Assembly (NCBI GenBank): GCA_963210315.1
Contig: OY723266.1
Location: 1,364,001 to 1,428,000 of the forward strand
Direction of reading: 5' to 3'
DNA length: 64,000 nt
DNA from: Rhynchopus euleeides
Lineage: Eukaryota > Euglenozoa > Diplonemea > Diplonemida > Diplonemidae
The position numbers were made by a program, and so were the translations under genes. The stretch's first letter is position 1, and every line of letters begins with the position of its first letter. Shown here in pieces: positions 11,901 to 19,944 of the stretch. The notes under the pieces are model-generated. The model had not been told where the DNA came from. It ran no database searches and saw only the letters and a list, made by a program, of their open reading frames with translations.

Positions 11901-12536
11901 ATCGGTGGCCCTGCACAGTGCAGCCTGCAAGGTGAGTGCAAGAACTTCCCGTGTGGGGACACTCACATCCATTGCGAGGACCCCGACACCACTAAGGACA
12001 ACGACTACGTCTGCACCTGCATGCGTGGCTCCAATGGATCAAGCACTGGGGAGCCTGTTGTGTGTACCATCGATGAGTGTGCTACTAGCCCGTGCGGTGC
12101 GGACCAGACCTGCACCGACCGCAACATGCATTGGGACGAGACCAACGGCTTCGTCTGCAACTGCTCCGCACCGCTCTTCGGGAGCGCGATCGGACAAGGA
12201 GCACTCTGCTCTGCCGTTGCGCCTGCCTCTGGCAACAGCAAGGGTGTCCACACCGACGCGCCGGACACACCGGAGCCAGTGCCCCTCCCACCTGGGTGGA
12301 CCCTGGTGCCTGTACGCGGCTCTACGACTGAAGACTCCGACAGCGACGACGGCATGCCGTGGTGGACCTATTTGCTGATTGCCTTGGGTGCCATCGGGCT
12401 GTGTGGTGGTATTGCCGCCTATGCCCTGAAGCAGAGAAGCACTGGCCAGATGAGTGTCAACGAGTTCTTTGAGCTGGAACAGAATGCCGACCTCCCGGAA
12501 CCTGCCAGGGTGCCTGGCGAGTCTGTGTCGGTTTGA
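5982..12536 (+). CDS. CAP-EGF surface protein A (two CAP domains, about 34 EGF-like modules, TM)
   Basis: The 2184-aa product is a predicted single-pass cell-surface protein. Residues 1-19 form a signal peptide. CAP/SCP domain 1 spans about 55-205 with putative tetrad H68, E115, E134 and H160, and CAP domain 2 spans about 297-450 with H311, E358, E377 and H403. The CNYKAAGNY signature is present in both, while the other signature reads GHMTQVVW, with Met where an aromatic is usual. A Thr/Pro-rich linker (220-250) joins them. From about 470 to 2090 come some 34 six-cysteine EGF-like modules of about 47 aa, most starting D-E-C as in calcium-binding EGF modules. One module has Trp at residue 1383 in place of its third Cys. 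A transmembrane helix (about 2127-2149) is followed by a 35-aa tail with NEFFELEQ. No intron is needed. The start is the first ATG of the frame and directly begins the signal peptide. Function is inferred: adhesion or sensing. Confidence 0.93.
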   Translation: MRSLVAAVAVAMSIGGATAQCDSSLSWCSSFTATDAPASASSSTCGGKTSSCSAGLLDWQIETVLAQHNLYREKHGACPVTYSKDIESWTLSSQGFGTTCSSGSLTHNSGGTYGENIAMVGRSGIDAGTWDAAEGVKNWYCGEEGCYDYNNGGYSRQTGHMTQVVWKGSTEIGCGVCHIPGGSYYKVYVMCNYKAAGNYQSQFAENVLAANTAPTGCVTTPDTAGPGTPTTPSPPSAPTPAVGSSEYSKPSEGTCPGTATKDGSCGSTECWCNGFTAADPPSSASSSSCAGKSSCSMDLLDWQIERVVAQHNYYREQHGACPVTYSKDVASWTLSSTGFGTTCSSGSLTHNSGGTYGENIAMVGKSGIDAGKWDAAEGVKNWYCQEEGCYDYNNGGYSSQTGHMTQVVWKGSLEIGCSVCHIDQGSYIAVYLMCNYKAAGNYQSQFGDNVLSPGTAASGCAGSTDAPATDECAGNPCDNGQDCNDDKQTTEGDYTCTCREDTSISATGKAATCTTDECNASPCGDEQTCEDPNTGANSLHDFTCTCKDDTSISQTDGKATCTKDECANNPCDTDQTCTDPNPSPSSTGDYQCKCDNGVTATGGKATCVTDECGTNPCGTEQTCVDKNTASNSKNDYECTCKSDTSITKTGGQATCSNDECANDRCGTDQTCTDPNPSPTSTGDYQCKCDNGVTATGGKATCVTDECGTNPCGTEQTCVDKNTASNSKNDYECTCKSDTSITATGAQATCSNDECANDRCGTDQTCTDPNPSPTSTGDYQCKCSNGVTATGGKATCVTDECGTNPCGTEQTCVDKNTATNSKNDFECTCKSDTSITATGAQATCTNDECANDRCGTDQTCTDPNPSPTSTGDYQCKCDNGVTATGGKATCTADECESNPCGTEQTCVDKNTAANSKNDYECTCKSDTTITATGGQATCSNDECANDRCGTDQTCTDPNPSPTSTGDYQCKCDNGVTATGGKATCVTDECGTNPCGTEQTCVDKNTATNSKNDFECTCKSDTSITATGAQATCSNDECANDRCGTDQTCTDPNPSPTSTGDYQCKCDNGVTATGGKATCVTDECQPNPCGAAQTCTDKNTASNSKNDFECVCKDDPATKKTGGSVPQCVVDECAATPNPCGTQTCEDAKKGVSQKNDFVCKCPAPSTVTAVAKPAVCAAGTEDECKAAPCGADQTCVDPDQTVGTKNDYTCTCAKGTGSATGKAATCVLDECEADPCDGTQDCKDPDTSVGKTGDFTCSCNAPLVGTATGKAATCTDDECVAKPCGDVQTCNNPDQSSSVHNDYTCTCDNGVTATGTKATCEIDECLVTPCGTGQICEDPNKSKLVQGDFICKCNDDNTITQTAGPAKCVDDECLAKPCGDVQTWNDPDKSPSVHNDYTCTCDNGVVATGTKATCEIDECEAKPCGDQICEDPNKSKLVQGDFICRCNDDDTITQTAGPAKCADDECLAKPCGDVQTCTDPDQTPQAHGDYTCTCDNGVTATGTKVTCEMDECVAKPCGDQICEDPNKSKLVQGDFICKCNDDNTITQTAGPAKCVDDECLAKPCGDVQTCNDPDKSPSVHNDYTCTCDNGVTATGTKATCEIDECEKKPCGDQICEDPNKSKLVQGDFICKCNDDDTITQTAGPAKCADDECLAKPCGDVQTCTDPDQTPQAHGDYTCTCDNGVVATGTKATCEIDECEAKPCGINQICEDPNKSKLVQGDFICKCKDDQTITHVGGAVICTLNDCDSKPCGDGQECTDPKPTLDSHYDFECKCDNGVTATGAKATCEIDECETNPCGQDQLCEDPNKAKTSQHDFLCKCKDDPTIWKKDGRALCVKDECEPNPCGADQTCTEGSKSPKNQLDFTCACAKDTSKTHVGSPVASCGEDECQQSPCGVGQTCVDPDTTVMGNFECQCRGGKQKSIGKKLDECDECTMGLNPCTGPLGEVEDCVDMNKSPESMGDFTCTCPNNGIENIGGPAQCSLQGECKNFPCGDTHIHCEDPDTTKDNDYVCTCMRGSNGSSTGEPVVCTIDECATSPCGADQTCTDRNMHWDETNGFVCNCSAPLFGSAIGQGALCSAVAPASGNSKGVHTDAPDTPEPVPLPPGWTLVPVRGSTTEDSDSDDGMPWWTYLLIALGAIGLCGGIAAYALKQRSTGQMSVNEFFELEQNADLPEPARVPGESVSV
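7671..9218 (+). repeat. EGF two-module tandem array, gene A, block 1
   Basis: Eleven EGF-like modules alternate between a DECANDRC type and a DECGTNPC type (one DECESNPC), so the true repeat unit is a 282-bp pair. Units are nearly identical at DNA level, which points to recent unequal crossing-over or replication slippage. The same pair is also amplified in genes B and C. Confidence 0.85.
9807..11207 (+). repeat. EGF two-module tandem array, gene A, block 2
   Basis: About ten modules alternate between a CGDVQTC type and a CGDQIC type, again giving a two-module unit close to 280 bp. Copies differ by a few substitutions. One unit carries TGG at 10128-10130 where sister units have TGC, replacing a conserved cysteine by tryptophan. 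Confidence 0.85.
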
Positions 12537-13045
12537 AAACGCTTTCTGGTCCCGATGTTTCGTGTCATATGGCCCAAGCAGGTTCAGTACTTCTGTTCTG
12601 GTGTGTTGCCTATCTCGCGGTTCTATCGTGCGTTCTCAATACGCCACGCCGCCGAAGCGCCGGTCTCAGGAGCAAATTCGGCGAGCGTCTCGCGTCCTCC
12701 CGAGCCGCCTTTCCTTCCGTTGATCTTCTTTCAGGGTAGGGTGGGGTGGGGGAAAACGGCCCTTCCACAGCAACGACTGTCTCTTTTGTGTGAACAACTG
12801 AGGGAAGGCCCACGAATCACTTTTTCTAGACCCATCCTGTCCCCCACCCCCCCCCCCCTCCAAAGGTCCCCCCCCCTCAGGCTGGTCGCTAACCATCATT
12901 CATCATTCCACTCATTCTGGGTGTCCCCCCCCTAGATATTTCATCATTCCACCATCATTCCACCGATGGTGGAATGATGGGATGAAACACACACTACCAC
13001 CTCATTCACCCAGCATTCCCAGTGTCAAAGAGTATGGTTTTGCAG

Positions 13046-13107
13046 AAACAGATGCTCACTACCGTGGCCTCCGGCGGCTGGGGGGCTCCGCCCCCCAGAC
13101 CCCCCTG
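13046..13107 (+). repeat. Dispersed 63-bp GC hairpin repeat, copy 3
   Basis: Reverse complement of the copies at 361 and 2952: ACAGATG-CTCAC, then ACCGTGGCCTCCGGCGG, then the GGGGGG-CTCCG-CCCCCC hairpin. It lies 112 bp before copy 4 in the same orientation. Confidence 0.8.
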
Positions 13108-13218
13108 TGGCGTATGTCTCGTACTCAAGTCATTCGATTCCCATCAGGTCAGGGAATGCAACCACTCCAGTAGCCTCAGGAGGACCCAGCCAACTCACAC
13201 AGAATCTGTCGCCACATT

Positions 13219-13280
13219 GAACAGATGTTCACGACCGTGGCCTCCGGCGGCTGGGGGGCTCTGCCCCCCAGACCCCCCTG
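13219..13280 (+). repeat. Dispersed 63-bp GC hairpin repeat, copy 4
   Basis: Same orientation and length as copy 3, differing at a few positions, including one change in the hairpin (CTCTGCC for CTCCGCC). The pair may represent a local tandem duplication or two insertions. Confidence 0.8.
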
Positions 13281-15846
13281 TGGACCATGTAGCGTGTGCC
13301 CGGCTAGTATATAGTAACCAAGCCCTTGCGCTTCGACGGCCGTGGCATATACGGGGGTAGCGTCGAATCATGGTACCGAAAGCCATTTTTTGGTTTCCTC
13401 CGGCACCCGAGGATGGCGCGAGCGGGAGAGGAACCGCGGAAGGAACCCAGCGCCTCACACCGTGCCCACCTAGTGGTCCACCGACGGGAAAGTTAAGTCA
13501 CAATGTACCCCTGATCCCACCCAAAACAGGAGCGTAATCTCTAAAATCGAAAAAGTTAGCGACAGGCCTGGATCGTGGGCGCGATCGCGTACGAACCACA
13601 TTTTCTGCATGGCCACCACTTCCACCCCCCCCCCCCCACGACTGACCATCATCCCACGGGATCTCGGAATTCAGAAAGTTAGCGACCAGCCTGCCCCCCC
13701 CTCCCCCACGTGTGGATTTTTACCAACCAATTCTACATTCTACTTTTTACCCCCCTTCCAGCCCCCTATACCAGTGGATTCTTGTGTTCGCTTGTGTCTC
13801 TACTGACTGCATATTGCCTGCCCATCCCCACCCCACCTCATCCCAAGAACTAGGAACTACTCGCATGCCCTCCCAGTGTGGTTAGCGAAGGTGAGAGGCT
13901 GTTGTGGGCCAGTCGACTCCATGGGGTTGTCGTCAATTGTGTTGTGTCGTGATCCCACCGGGCAGTTGTGTCATGGTGCAGCGTTACGACCCAAACTTTT
14001 TTTTGTCTCGGAGTCAGTGCTGGTCCACAAGGTTGCCCCACGTATCCTATCCGCGGGTGTGTCGCTGCGAACCGAACAAGCCAAATGAGAAGCGTCCTGT
14101 CCAGAAAGTGCACCCGAGTTGTTTGTTTTGATTTGCGCAGGGGGGGGGGGGGAAGGGGGTGGGGATGATAGGACAGCAAACTTCCTTCGTGCCTTCACCC
14201 ATGTTCACTCGTGGGTGGATCTGATATTTTTTGACAGACTTTTCTGCAGACGCGCAGTGCGGTTGGAAACCAGACGGCAACCCGCAACTCATTTGCCCCC
14301 CCCCCCCCCTTTTTCTTCTGTGTGTTTCGTATCAAGTGCGCCCGACGTAAGTTCGTGTGAGCCGTGTTCAACGATGAAGAATAGTTCACCTCAGTGCCGG
14401 AACCACAGGATTGAAACTTCCTGTTTATTTTTTGTTTTGCCGCTGCGCAGCACGCGTACCATATGACACTCTCCCCAAGTGATGTGGCTTTCGCATTGCA
14501 ACAGCGTGTTTCATGGCTAAGCCTGGCCTGCTGCCTGGCCCTAACACTGCAACTTGTGTCAGTGATATTGTGGAATGTAGCTGGGAACAAGGGACCGTGT
14601 ATCTGGAAAGACGGTGTAAATCGCTTCAAAGGATCACGCATCCACGGAAATATATTATAGCAAATCGCAGTATCTACATTTATGTGTGATGGCCAGCTTA
14701 CAGGGCTGCATCCTTCACGAATCCTGACTTGCTGTGCGGGGGTCTGTTCCAGCGACACAGCTGTGAAAGCCCCCGTGCTCATAGCTGTCTGCAGACCGCC
14801 TTCCCTTTGCGTGGCCACACATTTCCAACGAAAGATATCTTCCTCGCAAGGAGTCACAAATATAATCAACTTCTAAGGGGGAGGAATGGCCGGAACACTG
14901 GGCGCATTTTGCTCTAAAGCGCAGGACAGTGAGTCCGCTCACTGCCACGCTGGCACACTTTGACACAGAATGGAGCGCCCCGTCGCCGCCCACCGTATGT
15001 AACCCATTGCCCTACCTCCCCCCACCTCTCGCCTGAACTGCAGAAAACGACATTTTGGCAGGGTTGTTGCATGGGATGGCCTTGGTTTGTCTTGATTACC
15101 TTCCCCGCATACCCTGTGATGTCGTTCGATGCTTCTGTTGTTGTGATTTGAACAGCGTGGTGCCAATCGGCCGAGTATACGAGGGGTGGGGGGGGGGTGG
15201 GAGGTGTGACAGCCGAGCCGTCTTCCTAGAGAGAGAGGGAGAAACAATTAAGGTTCCAAGAAAACAATCACCAAACGAGGGTTGCCCGCGTGGTGTTCGT
15301 CCTGGTCATGCTGCAATACATTCATCAAGATGTGAAAAACCACCGAAACAAACCCGTCAGGATGTCGAAATCAAATCAACAAAATTATTGCCCGGGGTTT
15401 CAATCGGGCTGCAATGCAAAACAAAATCATCTTCTCGAACACGATACAATCCCTTGCCTTCTCACGCCTCTCGCTCTTGACAAAATAGGCTTTTTCCCTC
15501 TCCGCCTATTGTTTTCCAGCCAGATCCAATATCCTTATCCCCCCACCCCCCCAAACCCTTTATTCAAAAAATTCAACGGCAACCCTTGTTGTACTAACAA
15601 CAGCCAGACCTTGCGTGTATCCCCCCTCCCTCCCTCCTGCGTGGCTTTTACAACAACATCACCCCAAAAAAATGCTGGAAAAATCTACCTCTGCTACCAG
15701 CGCGGCCAAAAATCGTTCAAATCGTTCAAAAATTGGTTGGGCACTATGCCCTCACGAAACTGGTTGCAAACCGGCACAGTTTTTTTGACGCAGAGGGTGT
15801 GGCACGGTGCCAAGAAACTTTGTGTCTGCAAATCAGAAAGGGGAGA

Positions 15847-16495
15847 GAAGAACCAGCGGGTATTCGTCGATCGCGAGAACACCCGAACAACCCCAGGCCC
15901 CAGAGAGACACCCCCCCCCCCCCCCCCGTGGCGTTCGCGCCGATAATGGTGTTGGTGTTCGTCACATCTCCCATCTGCAGCGCCTGCGCGGTGTGGGCGG
16001 CGTGGCCCGTCGCCTGCAAAGGGGCGGTGTGGCCCGGTGCCCCTGGAGCCTTCCCCATGGCCTCCAGGGTCTGCTGCACCAGGGGGCCCAGCAGCGACGG
16101 GAGCACCGCAGGCAGCGCAGCCTGCAACTCCGCCACCATGGCCTCAGGCCGATCGCGGGCGGGGGCGCGGGGGAAGCCTTCCCCTTCCTCCGCACGACCC
16201 TGCGGAGGCTGCGGGGGGGCGTCACCCCGGCGGGCGCTCCAGCCGACGCCTGCTGCTCCTGCTCCGCTACCGCCTGTTCCGCCGCCTGCCGCTCTTCTGC
16301 TTCCTCGTCGTCCTCCTGCTCCTCCTCCACGGGGTCCTCCGCGGGGGGCACCTTTCCCTTCTTCACCCTCCGGTTATGGGAAGGCATGTGTGGGGTAGGA
16401 GTGTGGGGGCTTCTCGCGGGGGGTGAGCGAGAGGGGTTGTGTGGGCAAATGCGCGGGAAGAACCAGCAAATTCTTCGTCGATCGCGAGAACACCC
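15847..16495. other. Segment bounded by about 38-bp direct repeats
   Basis: The words GAAGAACCAGC and TTCGTCGATCGCGAGAACACC occur in the same order at 15847-15884 and at 16457-16495, with small differences between them. They enclose the acidic - strand reading frame described separately. Direct repeats around a reading frame could be the footprint of an inserted unit or of a local duplication. I cannot tell which. Confidence 0.4.
15930..16387 (-). pseudogene. Broken acidic, coiled-coil-prone reading frame
   Basis: From ATG at 16387 the - strand reads MPSHNRRVKKGKVPP, followed by a Glu/Asp/Gln/Ala-rich stretch typical of a coiled coil. After a 7-base C run the sensible frame shifts and continues as an Ala/Leu/Gln-rich segment containing VAELQAALPAVLPSLLGPL and QQTLEAMGKAPG, then ends in a glycine run coded by a long homopolymer. 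Composition in both parts is protein-like, unlike the surroundings. A homopolymer frame error in the assembly or a genuine frameshift would look the same here. I do not recognise a family. Confidence 0.3.
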
Positions 16496-18152
16496 CACAC
16501 GCCTGCTGCGGGTGTGGTGTGTCCTGCATGATCTGCACAGCAAAGTTTCCTGCGTTGTTAGCACTCCAAAAAAAATACGGCCACCCCCTTACGCTGACGC
16601 CCCTCCCATAAGGTTTCTGGCAGTTGTTTCTGAGAGGCGATTGCCCCCTGGGGGGAAAAAATGCGGAGGTGTTTCCCTCCTTCTCTTGTGGGTCAGTCTA
16701 CTCCATATGTGTGCCCCTGCCCTCCGCTCTCCAAATGATGTGAAAAAAAAGCTAGAGGTACACTCACCTGGTCTGTGCGACTGCCGTGTTCATTATGCAT
16801 ACAGTACTACCCTCCCCCTCTCTCTCTGTGCCTTACTTTAACAATCTACATCACCACGCCCTCCCCTAAGTGCCGGACAGCGCGCTGCTGGCGTGCTGCC
16901 TTACCTGCAATTGGGTGGGGGGGTGGGGGGTGGGTGGGGTGCCGCCCCCCAGGAATTTTTGTTTGACAGAAAAAAATAGCCAACAAAAGAACAGGGGATG
17001 CCTCACAGAACATAGGCATCGCACGGGGTGGGGGTGGGGGGGGTCAGCCCCCCCTCCCTCCCTCCTTATGGGAATTTCTATTAGCCGCATTCAGGCCCTC
17101 CAGTTTCACCACCCGACCCTATCCCATCCCACCCCACCTACTTCCTTGTGTTTGTTTGATGCGATCTGTTATTTGATGGAAAAAATGCCTGGGGGGGGGT
17201 GTTTTTTTGGGGAGTGTTGTGGGCGCAATGTTGAATCGCAAAGTGGAATCCCTCGAGAGCGATTTCTCCCCCCGCTGCCACGCCCGCCTGTGCCCGCTTG
17301 TGTGAGCTTGGAATTATTTGAGCTTGTGTCACAGCAATGCGTTGTTGTATTTTGTTTTTACCAGTTCCGGGCGACGAGGCGTGGCGCAGCGTGAAAATCG
17401 CGAGGTTGGCGTCGGGAAGAGAGTGCCACGGCTGAATATCACCTTCACGCCGCCTTTGCAGATTCTCAGCACAGTTCTCCGAGGCACAGCGTCCCGCTCA
17501 ACAAACAAAGAACTTCCGGAGCTCTGTGAAAGCTGCTGGCCAGAGGGTGCTTCTCCCCTGAAGCGAAAAGAGTGCCGAATTTCCCGCGTCTCCACAGACA
17601 CTACCCCACCCAGCCCCCCACATCTCTCCCAGGCCCACCCACTCCCCCAGCATTTGTTTCCCTCCTTATTTTGGCGGCCTGTATTTCACAGGATCCTCAC
17701 ATGCGGGTTGTGCCTTGCTTGGGCTCTCCCTCCAGTGAGACGCCAGTTTGTTTCCTTTTGTTGCCTCGAAGGGAAGTTTTTAGTTTGGCGGACGAGGGAC
17801 TGTCCACGCAAAGGTATCCGGCTCGGCCTTCACACCTGTTTCTGCCTGGCTTTCATCTCTCGAAGTCACTCCTGCCTGCCTTGTGCTGGTGGTAGCACGA
17901 TAAAGGCCCAAAGCGAAGCAAAGAAAACACTCGACAAGAAGGAAGAACAATCAGCACAGGTCGCGTTAAAAACGACGGCCAGAAGGTGATGTTGCCCTGC
18001 CCTGTGCGGTCCTCCCCCACAGTTTCCCTGCGAGGGGGTATGTTCACCTTCTGTGTCGGGCAATGGGGAAGCGGATTAAGCACACTGCATCCACCACCAC
18101 CCTCCAGAACAGCTCACCAGCTGGTCGCCAAAGGGGTGGACGAAACCAAGAC

Positions 18153-19353
18153 ATGAAAGTTTGTTTTGTCATGCCGGGAGCGGAGACAGATGTGTCGTCG
18201 GAGTGCCAGAAGGCGGAACCGTGGTCGGGCTGAAGGGGCTGAAGGTGGATGCGCTGGAGGAGTTCTTCCCGGGTTCTATCAACGCATCCCGTGAGGCTGA
18301 AAATGTGGCAGCACACATCGAAGGGTGTGAGGAGGAGCTGGACGATGAAAAGCGCGTTGCCGACACGGGTCTGGAGGACGGGGCTGCTGTCAAGCTCGTC
18401 CCGCGCTGGCCCACAGTCAAGGCCCCCGCTGTCTACAACAGTGCGCATGGGAAGATGGTACAGAGCATCGCACTGTCGAGGTGTGGGAAGCTGTGTGCTG
18501 TGGGCTACTACAACGGACACATCACTGTGACGGACACATCACTGTGTTTGACGCCATCACCGCTGCTGTGGTGGTGGACTTAACACACGGCGACGGCGAT
18601 ACGGATTGTCGTGCGTTCTGTGGGACGTGGTTGGCGACGTGCTCTTCTGACGGCACCACCTGCGTGTGGCAGACAGCAACCTGGGAGAAGGTACATATAA
18701 TGGAACATGACAGCCCAGTTATCCGAGCAGCGTGGACACACTGCGGACGTCTGGTGTCCGGACCTCAGGCAAACTGCGTGTGGGACTTGAAGGGCACACC
18801 GAGTGCCACAGTGCCGGAGGGTCACAGCGAGGCTGTTCGCAGCATTGCTGTGTCGGGCACGAGGATCTTCAGCGGGTCATGGGACAAGACCATCCGTGTG
18901 TGGGATATCAACACCCTCACACACACACACACCCTGGATGAGCATACGCATGTCGTGACCGGCCTCGCCCTGACTCAGGACGAGCAGCACCTGGTGTCGT
19001 GCTCTCTCGACAAGTCACTCAAGGTGTGGAGCACATCCACCCTCAGGTGCCTGCGTACTGTGCAAGTGTTTAGCCGTCTCCACGCAGTTGCTGTGTCACA
19101 GCCAGGTGATGTTGTTGCTGTGAATGGCTCCCGCGCCACCATTCTGTACCGCCTCAGCACAGGTGAGTGTGTGGGGAACGTGGACCCCACTATCCCCACT
19201 TCTTTTAACTCCCAGGGGAATGGTGTTGCACTGAGCCTCTGCGGGAGGTGGATCTTCACACCAACCAACAGTATACGTACTTCTCAGTGTGTGCTGTGTC
19301 TTCCGGTTCACCCTGAGAGTGTTGCGGAGCCTGTTTCCCTGCCTTGTGTTTGA
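18153..19353 (+). pseudogene. Ubiquitin-like domain plus seven-blade WD40 protein, frame broken
   Basis: The N-terminal part reads like a ubiquitin-fold domain: an MKVCFVMPG strand in one frame, then GGTVVGLKGLKV and a closing LEDGAAVKLVPRW in the next. A WD40 propeller follows. I count seven blades, including GHSEAVRSIAVSG...GSWDKTIRVWD and LDKSLKVWS, ending at TGA 19351-19353. Two frame changes are visible. One is near 18190 inside the ubiquitin-like part. The other is in blade 1, where a 17-bp word is exactly duplicated (18513-18546), shifting the frame. Removing one copy on paper would restore an ordinary blade. The 3' part from about 18547 is intact. WD40 propellers are protein-interaction platforms. 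The gene may be a recent pseudogene, or the assembly may be wrong at two sites. Confidence 0.65.
18513..18546 (+). repeat. Exact 17-bp tandem duplication inside the WD40 gene
   Basis: The 17-bp word starting ACGGACACATC and ending ACTGTG occurs twice head to tail (18513-18529 and 18530-18546). Seventeen is not a multiple of three, so the reading frame changes in the first WD blade. Confidence 0.9.
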
Positions 19354-19944
19354 ACCTGAGCATGTCACCCTGCCATGCAAGGCGCCTCATTTAAACTCGG
19401 TGCACTGCTGTCCTCGCTAATCTGCATTTCTCAGCGAAGGCCCCCTGTAAGACTAGCTTCAACATGTGGGTTTCCAGCCGGGGTGACAGACTGAGGTGTT
19501 TTGGCAATAACGTTATTCACGGAAACCCCGCCCCGGCCCCCTGCAGGCCTGAACGGCCGATGTTTGTGGCACCTGGCCCTTCGCTCAGAAATGCAGAGTG
19601 AGCCAAAGTGAGCCGCCTCACACAACAGCTTGTAGAGTGACATAGTTTGACGCACAGCGAAGGGCACCGCCGTGTTGCTTTCTTGCCTCGCAGCACAGCA
19701 CCCCCGAACCCCTGCCTGCACATGGAGAATAGAGCGAAGGCCTCGGCAGCAACAGGTCCTGGATACCACGTGTTCACAGAGAGGCGAAAGTTGCTTGTTT
19801 ACAGAACGGACGGACTGCGGTGCGGCAGAAGCAGCACCAGTTGTCACTTATGTGCTGAGTTCAGAAGATCCAAACAGTTGCTGCTCTCCAACCACACCAT
19901 CCGTCCACGCAGGTCAGACCAAGGACACAGGGAAAGTAGACAAT
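19354..19944. other. Short intergenic region before gene B
   Basis: This 590-bp gap between the WD40 frame and the gene B start codon is open in frame with gene B from 19672. That upstream stretch lacks an ATG, and the signal peptide begins only at 19945, so I treat it as 5' untranslated or promoter sequence. No TATA box or shared motif with the upstream regions of genes A, C or D was seen. Confidence 0.5.

Larger units (their letters stand above)
12537..18152. other. Mostly gene-free stretch
   Basis: No convincing intact gene was found in these 5.6 kb. Contents: a 12-bp-stem hairpin at 12953-12979 within CATCATTCC words, two inverted-orientation copies of the 63-bp GC hairpin repeat (13046-13107 and 13219-13280), poly-C runs near 12848, 13627, 14307, 15543 and 15912, G runs near 14140, 15186, 16918 and 17036, and a broken acidic frame on the - strand (15930-16387) between two short direct repeats. 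The remaining open frames are short and compositionally biased. Confidence 0.65.

Noticed and set aside
14195-14869. 224-codon - strand frame in the 12.5-18 kb gap
   Set aside because: No domain, biased composition and overlap with poly-C; it fits chance in stop-poor sequence.
19672-19944. Upstream extension of gene B in the same frame
   Set aside because: No ATG in the extension, and the signal peptide starts at 19945 as in genes A and C.
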